Below, piece after piece: positions 55,078 to 64,000 of a stretch of DNA of 64,000 bases. Position 1 is the stretch's first letter; every line of letters starts with the position of its first letter. Source of the stretch: Hysterangium stoloniferum (lineage: Eukaryota > Basidiomycota > Agaricomycetes > Hysterangiales > Hysterangiaceae); assembly GCA_015178975.1 (NCBI GenBank), contig WHVD01000076.1, positions 186,001-250,000 of the forward strand. The letters run 5' to 3'. The notes beneath the pieces were generated by a model. That model was not told where the DNA came from, made no database searches, and saw only the letters and a list, made by a program, of their open reading frames with translations. A program made the translations under genes and the position numbers.

Positions 55078-55078
55078 G

Positions 55079-57223
55079 TGAGTACAACTTAAAAATCACC
55101 CTTGAAGAAGGTGCCCAGCCACCCCTAGGACATATTTACCCACTCTCATCCACGGAACTTTCCGCAATCCGCAATTTCCTGGATGAACATTTGTCCATAG
55201 GTTTTATCCGACCCTCAAAGTCTCCTTTTGGAGCACCTGTTCTGTTTGTCAGAAAAAAGGATGGATCCCTTTGACTATGTGTTGATTTTAGAGGACTCAA
55301 TGCTGTCACCAAAAAGGATAAATATTCACTCCCACTTATATCTGATCTGCTCGATGCTCCGTGGAATGCCCAGATTTACACCAAAATAGATTTCAAACAC
55401 ATCTATCATTTGGTCTGGATTGCTGTGGGCGACGAATGGAAAACCACTTTTAGAACCCGTTATGGGGCCTTTGAGTGGTTGGTGATGCCCTTTGGACTCA
55501 CCAATGCTCCATCTGTTTTTCAGCATTTTATCAATGACATTTTCTCTGACATGCTGGATGTATGCATCATTGTTTACTTGGACGACATTCTTATCTAAGG
55601 GATTCTCCGAACATGACAAACAAGTCCGTGAAGTTCTCCAGAGGCTCAGACAACATGGTTTATTCGCAAATGGTAAAAAATGTACTTTTGACACAGACTC
55701 CGTGGAATACCTGGGTTTCATGATGGGACCCGATGGGTTCCGCATGGACAAAACTAAAGTGCAAGTCATCAAAGATTGGCCCGAACCCCGAAAAGTTAAA
55801 GACATACAATCCTTCCTCGGCTTTGCCAATTTTTACTGACATTTTATCCGTGGATATTCCGACATCACGGTACCCCTTACCTGTCTTAGCGTAAGGGTAC
55901 TCCGTGGAATTTTAATGATAAGTGTCAAAAAGCTTTCAATCTTTTAAAAAATTATTTTTCTACAGCTCCTATTCTGTCGCATTGGAAACCAGACTTCCTG
56001 CTCATTGTTGAAACGGACACCTCGGATTATGCACTTGGAGCCATTCTGTCTATCCAGGACTCTGACAGAGAAGTCCACCCCATGGCTTTTCTGTCCCAGA
56101 CTTTCACCGGAGCAGAGCTCAACTATGATGTTCATGATAAGGAACTCCTGGCAATCTTTTCAGCTTTCAAAGCATGGTGACACTATTTGGAAGGCTCGGG
56201 AACTCCTATTGACATTATACCAGATCACAAAAACCTGGAATACCTTTCAACTACAAAACTTTTGACCCATTGGCAGGCCCGCTGGTCCGAATATCTATCT
56301 GCCTTCAACATGATTATCCATTTTCGACCTGGCCATCTTGGCGGCAAACCCGATGCTTTAACTAGACGATGGGATGTCTATCCTAAAGAGGGGGGCAACG
56401 ACTATGCCATGGTAAATCCGCACAACCTGAAACCTATTTTCACGAATCAGCAACTTACCGCATCGGTCCGTGCAACTTTCCTCGTCAATCCCATTGTCCG
56501 TGGAATTATCATTATGGATATCGAGAAGTTACATCAAGATATTCTATTGGCAATTCTGCTAGACCTGATTACTAAAGCTCACCTTGACAATCCCGTGGAC
56601 CCCGATCAACCTCATTGGTCTCTTGATCAACATGGTTTCATTAGACTTGATGATACTATGTACTGGACTCCGACAGCCTCCACCTCAGGATCCTTTAATA
56701 CAAACATGATCATCCACTCTCAGGACATTTTGGGTACAACAAAACTCTATCATTAATAAGAAGAGAATATACTTGGCCCGGACTCCATGGATTCATTAAG
56801 CACTATTGTAAATCTTGCACTACTTGTCCCCACTCGAAATCTCAGTGCCACAAGCCATACGGCCTTTTGAAACAACTCCCGGTACCGGAACGTCTGTGGA
56901 ATTCTATCTCTATGGATTTCATTGAACACCTACCGGATTCTGAAGGCTTTTCTGCCATTCTAGTCGTTGTTGACAGATTCTCAAAACAAGGTATATTCAT
57001 CCCTACATATGACACAATTACGTCCATGCAGTTAGCGGAACTTTTCATTATCCACGCATTTTCCAAGCACAGAGTTCCATCTCACGTAACTTTCGATCAA
57101 GGATCAGAGTTCATGTCTCACTTCTTTAGATCCCTCGGGAAATCCTTGGACATGGCACTACATTTCACATCCAGACACCACCCGGAAGGTGAGGGACAAA
57201 CCGAACGTGTCAACCAGACATTG
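55079..57223 (+). pseudogene. Element B Pol: RT, RNase H, partial integrase
   Basis: Starts inside RT ([20 protein letters not shown]), then [20 protein letters not shown] and [10 protein letters not shown] followed by a stop near 55596. RNase H has IQDSDREVHPMAFLSQTFTG and [15 protein letters not shown]. The zinc finger and integrase core have HYCKSCTTCPHS and MDFIEHLPDSEGFSAILVVV and end in GEGQTERVNQT at 57223, where element C begins. Clearly related to A and C but more diverged, with several stops and frameshifts. Confidence 0.88.
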
Positions 57224-58637
57224 TGTTACAACCGTGTCGAAGCCGTTCAGCCCTGAGGTTATCACCACCTATCAACGATTCAAGTTATCGCTCAAGTTAC
57301 CACATCAGAAACCATCGCCCCCCGATGCTGATGTATGCTTTCGCGGTGATCAAACTCTGTTTATGCCCATGTCAAAATATACTTGTACTATCTGGTTAGG
57401 AGGATATCTGAAAACTATTAAGTATACCAAATTCTAATATACTCTAAAGGTCATTTAAACATCTGGGATGTGATTCAAACATAATTTGGTTTTTAAAACT
57501 TTCAAAAAGTTTTAAACTCTCTCATACATTACAAACTAATGAATCTTTCTGGACACAAGTAGACAATAAAAAAAATTAGTAGTTTGAAACACTAATACTT
57601 TTAAAAAATAGATACCTTTAAATAGTCCATTCCATGCATATGTATATCATTGGCACCTCTAAATACATATGTATTACTTCGGAATAGATCTGTCAATCTA
57701 AACAGATTTCTACTTGATTCAACATATCCAGAATATATAGGGGGTTTTACTTAATAAAGACAGCTGTGGTATGAAAAATTTCCAATAATATTTTACATAT
57801 TTTACATGGAAATAACTTCATTACAACTTTTAAAAAACAAAGTACTAATAAAAGTATTAGTAGGCATCTGTAAAAGGAAGGAAATTATATACAATGGAAT
57901 TTGTTAAATAACTATGGGTTGTATAAGATGTAATATGGAGAACTATTTCTGATGGTTGTTTTTTGATGATATAATTGTTTCAGAATAGATATCACTATTT
58001 AAAGATGGAGTTTTGTAAAAATAAGACTTTTATTAGTAAATATTTGAGGTTATAGTAATTATAAACACCCTCCTTAAACTTTTGATACATCCCTTTTATT
58101 TTGTTGATCCGTTCTATCCTATGTTTCACATATGTCAATCTATATTTGTAGTCCTCGAACTATTTCCTTTTACCGTAACTCCCCTCTCGGTTATCATTGG
58201 CCTCCGAACTAATCATAAACTTCCCATTCCTAGTCGAGCTTATTGTTAATACCGTTTTCCGCCTTTCTCCCCATTAGTATTTTCTAGACGCCTGTTACTT
58301 GTATATGAACCCACTGTGGTTGTAGTTACTAGGCAATCAGAATATTGACTCAGAATACCCTCCTACACCTCTAGCAGTCTTGTACTAAGAATCCCCTCTT
58401 CCGCCTTCGCGTGCACTTGCCCACTTCCAGCCCCGACCCCTTGGCCCGACACTCAACTTGTCCTTCGGTTCCGATCAGTATCTTGCGGAAAGGAACTCTT
58501 GAGGATTAGTCTTTGCCCGTCCAAAATTTAAGGACACACTACGGATATTTGCGAGGGCGCAGCACATAAGCTGAAGCCAAGTCCTTCCGATCGGTCCCTG
58601 TCAGCCACCGACATTAGTCAGTTTTCAGTTCTTAACA
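57224..58637 (+). repeat. Element C 5' LTR with MITE insertion
   Basis: Native parts 57224-57398 and 58077-58637. TATATGAA at 58302-58309; RNA start AATCAGAATAT at 58335-58345; R/U5 core at 58566-58578. The part before the MITE resembles the longer LTR subfamily at 35300, the part after it the A subfamily. Confidence 0.9.
57399..58073. mobile_element. MITE, copy 2 (inverted), TSD TTA
   Basis: 675 bp, GGAGGATATCTGAAAACT ... AAACACCCTCC, flanked by TTA at 57396-57398 and 58074-58076. The empty site TCTGGTTAAACTTTTGATAC is present at about 54780 in element B's LTR. Confidence 0.92.
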
Positions 58638-58639
58638 GT

Positions 58640-58650
58640 ATATTCTGATT
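58640..58650 (+). other. Element C self-complementary primer site
   Basis: ATATTCTGATT, two bases after the LTR end; exact complement of AATCAGAATAT at 58335-58345. Confidence 0.8.
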
Positions 58651-58675
58651 TCACACTCGCATCTTCCATTTAATC

Positions 58676-60706
58676 ATGCCTCCGAGAAAAAAAGATGCCA
58701 AGCCAAGCGGCGAAGCAGAATCTTCCACTCTCAAGTCTCCTTTCCTGTATACAGCCTGAGCTACTCAGAGAACCCCACTACCAGAAACGTCCGAAGAATC
58801 TCACCCCGTGGAGATTACCGGCGATGCTGAAGAAGTAACTGAAGCAACCGAACCCGAAGCAACTGAAGAGATTAACAATCAACCAGCTCCGGAACACAAA
58901 CCCGAGGATGGTGACCAACCTCAGGCTAGTGGTTCCAAGAAGTCCGCGAAAAGAAACCGGCTCTCGACCCTGAAGAGACATGAGAATTGTTCTCAGGTAC
59001 CCTAGGATCCCTTAACGAATTCCTTAGAAGCAATATCAAGGAAAAAGAACCTGGGCAAACCTGAGTTAACAAACTGTTAAGAACTGAAAACTGACTAATG
59101 TCGGTGGCCGACAGGGACCGATTGAAAGGACTTGGCTTCAGCTTATGTGCTGCGCCCTCGCAAATATCCGTAGGGTGTCCTTAGATTTCGGGCAGGCGAA
59201 GACTAATCCCAAAGAGCTCCTTTCAGCGAGATACCGATCGGAACCGAAGGACCAATTGAGCGTCGGGCCAAGGGGTCGGGGCTGGAAGTGGGCGAGCGCA
59301 CGCAAAGGCAGATGGGGGGGGGTTCTTAGTATGGGACTGTTACAGACGTATGAGGGTATTCTGAGTTGATATTCTGATTGCCTAGTAACTACAACTACAG
59401 CGGGTTCATATACAAGTAACAGGCATCTAGAAAATACTAATGGGGAGAAGGGCGGAAAATGGCATGAACAATAAGCTTGACTAGGAATGGGAAGTTTATG
59501 ATTAGTTCGGAGACCGATGATAACCGAGAGCGGGATTATGATAAAAGGAAATAGTTCAAGGACTACAAATATAGATAGACATATGTGAAACATAAGATTG
59601 AACGGATCAACATAATAAAAGGGACATATCAAAAGTTTGACCAGACAATACGAGTTATTTTGACGTGGGCGTGAACAGAGTTTGATCTTCATGAAAACAT
59701 ATGTCAGCTTCGGGGCCGATGGTTTCCGAAATGGTGACTTGAAAACGTTGATAAGTGGTGATAACCTCGGGACTGATAGGGTTGCGACACGGTCGTAACA
59801 CAAACCTGAACCATTCACTGGCTCAAACCCGAAGAAATTGCCGACATTTCTTATGCAATGTCGATTCAACTTTCGGGACCGCCTGGCTGCATTCACAACG
59901 GATGACCGAAAGGTAAACTTCGCACTCTCGTACCTTAAGGATTCTGCAGCAGCCTGGTTTGAACCCGCATTTTCTGGCCTCACCTCTGAAGATCCCAACT
60001 GGCTTCACGATTGGGATGCCTTTGTTGAGGAACTTGAAACCAACTTTGGTCCCTACGACCAAACTGGCGATGCTGAAACTGCACTTTCTAATCTCAAAAT
60101 GAAAGACACCCAGCGCATCACTGATTACATCGTCCAGTTCAACAACCTCACCGTGCATTGCAACTGGGGTGATTTGGCCCTCCGTTACCAGTTTTACTCC
60201 AGCCTCCCATCTCACCTCAAAGATGAAGTCTCCAAAGGAGAGACCGGCAAACCGAAGACCCTCCCTCTCATGCATCTGAAAGCTCAAAATGCAGACACCT
60301 GATACTGGGAATGACGTTCAGAAATTAGTCGCGAAAACCTCTTGGACAAGAAATCATCGGACAATAAGAATGCCAACAAGTCTGGTAATCAAAACACCAA
60401 CAACAGTGGCAACTTGACCTCCGATAAGAAGTCCGAAAACAAAGGGTCTAACGACAAAAAAGGCAAGGGCAAACAGTCGAATAAGTCTCAAGATAAAGAC
60501 AAACCCGACTTAACTGGCAAACTCAGCTCTGATGGCAAGCTCCTACCACAGGAAAAGCAATGCCAAATGGACAACAACCTTTGTTTGTTGTGCGCAGATC
60601 CTGGACACCGAGTCACTGCATGCCCAAAGGCGACAAAAGCCCGATTGGCCAATACGGCCACGACCTCACAAACGGCTAAGCCGGCTGCCAAGTTGAAAAA
60701 AGATTA
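58676..60706 (+). pseudogene. Element C Gag, interrupted
   Basis: Starts [20 protein letters not shown] like A. TGA at 58757 replaces the CGA of A (36469), and a lost A near 58945 shifts the frame. An inverted solo LTR sits at 59075-59800. The capsid region resumes ([20 protein letters not shown]) to a TGA at 60300 (CGA in A). The last part (60342-60706) holds the basic tail and an intact zinc knuckle [19 protein letters not shown]2CX4HX4C, ending at a TAA. The intact knuckle shows what A's Gag lost. Confidence 0.9.
59075..59800 (-). mobile_element. Solo A-type LTR, inverted, in element C gag, TSD CAAAC
   Basis: 726 bp on the minus strand, flanked by CAAAC at 59070-59074 and 59801-59805. R/U5 core, minus, at 59134-59146. 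It is in opposite orientation to its host element. Confidence 0.95.
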
Positions 60707-60724
60707 AGCAACTCTCTGGATTCC

Positions 60725-63700
60725 GTGCGGTTGGAGAGTTGCGTTGAATCTCCTCGCACACCAGAAAATTGTCACCCTCACACATCCACCTTGTATGATC
60801 CTAATTCCTTGTTCATAAATCTTACTTTGGAACCTCTCGGGAGTCTCACATTTCGAGCTCTCATAGATTCAGGTTCAACCCATTGTTTTATAGATACAAG
60901 TTTCTCCCGAAAAAATCAGTTAAAAACCTATGCAATAGATCCAATTCCACTCCGACTCTTTGATGGTACCTCAAACTTCGTAATCTCACAAGCCTGCAAA
61001 CTCCGACTTCGGTTCCCATGTGGAACCTTTCAGACAGTTACGTTTTTTGTAACACAGTTGGACCCGAGTTGCTCTGTGGTTCTAGGACATAACTGGCTCA
61101 CCTGCTACAATCCGTTGATTGATTGGGTACTGGGCAGTATCCATTTCCAAACCACCATGGCACCCGATATGACTGGTCCATTTCCGCCTGTTTCGGCAAA
61201 TATGGCCTCTACACCACCTCCAGCCCCCATGGCAAATCTGAGCTCTCCGCCACCCATCTCTCTAATAAACGCCGCAGCTTTTATGAGAGCCATCAAGTTG
61301 GATGGCTCCCGAGCATTTACAGTCAATCTTAAAGTTGACGAAGTCACCAGTCGTTTTGCAACCCCGGTGACCGAACCGATCACAGATTTGGAAGGTGTTC
61401 CAGAAAAATACCATGAATTTGCAGATGTCTTCAGTAAACAAAAAGCTGATCGATTGGCTCCTCACAGGCCTTATAATTTGAAAATTGATATTGAAGATGG
61501 TTCACATCTGCCCCTAGGCCCAGTTTATCCTCTCTCGCAGTCCGAACTATTGGCTATCCGAGATTTCTTGGACGAACATCTGGCCATAGGTTTTATCTGA
61601 CCCTCAAAGTCTCCTTATGGAGCCCCTGTCCTATTCGTTCAGAAAAAAGACGGTTCCCTTTGACTTTGCGTTGATTTTAGAGGACTAAATGCGATTACTC
61701 GAAAAGATAAGTACCTGTTACCACTAATCTCTGATTTACTCAACACCCCTCGAAAGGCCCAAATATATACTAAGATAGATCTCAAGCATGCCTATCATTT
61801 GGTTCGGATCGCCAAAGGCGACGAATGGAAAACAGCTTTTCGCACTCGCTATGGCTCCTTTGAATGGTTAGTGATGCCTTCGGCCTCACCAACACTCCAT
61901 CAGTCTTTCAATGTTTTATCAACGACATCTTTTCCGACCTCCTCGATGTCTTTGTCATTGTGTACTTAGACAACATCCTCATATTCTCCAAAGATCCTAC
62001 ACTTCATGACGAACACGTTCGTGAAGTCCTCCGAAGACTCCAAAAACATGGTCTTTTTGCAAATGGTAAAAAATGTTCTTTTGATGTCGACACAGTTGAA
62101 TATTTAGGTTTTATGATGGGACCTGGTGGTCTCCGCATGGACGACTCTAAAATTCAAGTCATTCAATATTGGCTGGAACCCCGAAAGGTTAAGGACATTC
62201 AGTCCTTTTTAGGCTTCACCAATTTTTATCATCGTTTCATTCACAACTACTCAAAAATTACCGTTCCACTCACTCGTCTTACTCGCAAAGACGCCCCATG
62301 GATTTTCTCCGAAGAATGCCGATTGGCATTCCAAGAATTGAAAAGTGCGTTTACATCTGCCCCTATCTTGTTGCACTGGAAGCCCGACATTCAACTCATT
62401 GTGGAAACTGATGCCTCAGATTATGCGCTTGCTGCAATATTGTCCATTCTGGACACCGATGGTGAAGTACACCCAGTAGATTTTCTGTCTCACACGTTTT
62501 CAGCACCCAAACTCAACTATGATGTTTCACGATAAGGAACTACTTGCAATATTTGAAGCTTTCAAGACATGGCAACATTATTTGGAGGGAACGGCCCACC
62601 CGATAGATGTTATTACTGACCACAAAAATTTGGTTTACTTTTCAACCACGAAACCTCTCACCCGTCGACACGCTCGATGGTCCGAATACCTCTCTGCTTT
62701 CAACATGGTAATTCGCTTCCGTCCTGGCCGCCTTGGTGGAAAACCCGACGCTATGACTAGATGATGGGATGTCTATCCTAAAGAGGGGAGTAGCGACTAT
62801 GCCACAGTTAATCTGCATAATTTCAAGCCTATGTTTTCATCAGAACAACTGTCTGCATCTATCCGAGCCACTTACCTCATTCATCCAGTCTTGTGAAGTG
62901 TTATCCTTATGGATACCAAAAAGTTACTTCAAGATATACTATCGGCAATTCCATTAGACCCAGTCACCAAAGCACACCTCGATAACCTGTCCGACCCCGA
63001 TCAACCCCGATGGTCATTAGACTCACAAGGTTTCATTAGATTTGACAATCGCATTTATGTACTGGATTCCGACACCCTTCGGCTGTGAATCCTACAACAT
63101 AAGCACAACCACCCAATCTCAGGACATTTCGGCCTCAATAAGACCCTCTCACTCATTAGAAGAGAATATACATGGCCCGGCATCCGAGATTTTGTTAAGC
63201 ACTATTGTAAATCTTGTACTATGTGTCTACACTTTAAATCACAGTGACACAAACTATATGGCCTACTCAAACAATTACTGATACCGGAAAAACCTTGGAA
63301 CTCAATTTCTATGGATTTCATCGAGCACCTACTGGCATCTGAAGGTCACACAGCAATCCTAGTTGTTGTGGATCGGCTCACAAAACAAAGTATTTTCATT
63401 CCAACATATGACACAATAACATCTGTACAGTTAGCTGAATTATTCATCACCCATGTATTTTCCAAGCATGGTGTTCCATCGCAAGTCACATACAATCACG
63501 GATCCGAGTTTGTCTCTCACTTCTTTAGGTCACTCGGAAAAGCACTAGACATGAAGCTACATTTCACTTCGGGCTATCACCCGGAAGGCTCTGGCCAAAC
63601 CGAACACATGAATCAAACTTTGGAACAATACATCCGTGTCTAATCACTACTACTGCTAGCCGAATTCGCATATAACAATGCACCGAATGCCACTACTGGC

Positions 63701-64000
63701 ATTTCGCCTTTCTTCACAAATAAAGGCTACAACCCCAACATCACAATCCACCCGGAATGTGATCTCGCATCCACCCATGCTCAAGACTTTGTTATAAACC
63801 TTGACGAGCTACATCAAGAACTTCGTAAAACTATCGCAATGGCTCAAGAATGATACCAACGGTCTGCGGATAAGAATCGACTTCTGCCTCCTGATTTCAA
63901 GATCGGAGACCAGGTATTCGTTAAAGCCGAGTTTTTCCAAACTACTAGACCCTCTAAGAAGCTCTCTGAAAAATATTTAGGTCCTTTTGAAGTTATAGCA
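60725..64000 (+). pseudogene. Element C Pol, truncated by the window edge
   Basis: Protease [17 protein letters not shown] and [12 protein letters not shown] (to about 61150), then RT, where the catalytic box is [10 protein letters not shown] (61960-61989): Asn replaces the second aspartate. RNase H ETDASDYALAAILS, zinc finger, integrase MDFIEHLLASEGHTAILVVV and GSGQTEHMNQT (Arg to His after the catalytic glutamate) follow. In-frame TGAs at 61598, 61661, 62762, 63086 and 63851 all face CGA in element A; a base deletion shifts the frame near 61880. The chromodomain would lie beyond 64000. Inactive. Confidence 0.92.

Larger units (their letters stand above)
57224..64000 (+). mobile_element. Gypsy chromodomain retrotransposon C, right end outside the window
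   Basis: 5' LTR 57224-58637 (with a MITE inside), self-complementary primer site at 58640-58650, gag from 58676 broken by an inverted solo LTR, and pol to the window edge in the integrase C-terminal region. Highly similar to element A throughout. Inserted into the integrase of element B. Confidence 0.92.

Overview
The window looks like a transposon-dense stretch of a basidiomycete (Agaricomycotina-type) fungal genome. The evidence is a class I hydrophobin gene with 53-57 bp GT-AG introns, a multi-exon WD40 gene with N-terminal membrane segments, a fragment of a fungal lipase/NLR-type gene, and chromodomain Gypsy, Copia, Tc1/mariner and Helitron elements. I see no bacterial, viral or organellar block. 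Plausible host genes number about four: the WD40 gene (16.6-20.2 kb), the hydrophobin (46.4-46.9 kb), a phosphosulfolactate-synthase/HSA32-like gene (47.4-48.4 kb), and a decayed NLR fragment (14.1-14.6 kb).

Layout. 1-0.9 kb is the end of a Helitron helicase. 1.0-12.1 kb is a tandem, modular non-coding macro-repeat of about 2.5-2.8 kb per unit. It is bounded by three copies of a GC-rich hairpin module and built from minisatellite arrays, and a young Copia element (4529-10234, TSD CTGTC) sits inside its second unit. 12.1-14.1 kb holds a truncated Tc1 element and tRNA-derived SINE copies. 14.1-20.4 kb is host-like sequence. 20.4-25.1 kb is a decayed Gypsy element on the minus strand. 25.1-34.5 kb holds a second Gypsy relic with a long extra 3' reading frame, plus several solo or truncated LTRs. 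34.7-43.4 kb is a complete chromodomain Gypsy element A (TSD CCTGG) whose 5' LTR contains a nested solo LTR. 43.4-46.2 kb is a Tc1 element broken by a solo LTR and a MITE. 46.4-48.4 kb holds the hydrophobin and the synthase-like gene. 49.9-52.4 kb is a fold-back Tc1 derivative split by a solo LTR. 52.5-54.6 kb is a Copia relic. 54.6-57.2 kb is a Gypsy relic B. 57.2 kb to the end is Gypsy element C, a close relative of A, broken by a MITE in its LTR and an inverted solo LTR in gag.

Themes. (1) Element boundaries can be read to the base from 5-bp target duplications; at least seven solo LTRs are defined this way. (2) Stop codons in the Gypsy (and one Copia) reading frames are nearly all CGA to TGA, as if methylated CpG had been deaminated. 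(3) Elements A and C have an 11-nt site just after the 5' LTR that is exactly complementary to the predicted 5' end of their own RNA, the Tf1-type self-priming arrangement. (4) LTRs of several otherwise different families share one structured R/U5 block. (5) The young Copia LTR carries a perfect seven-unit heat-shock element. (6) Element A carries an intact, spliced, antisense zinc-cluster gene. (7) The hydrophobin has lost exactly the two cysteines that normally form one disulfide bond.
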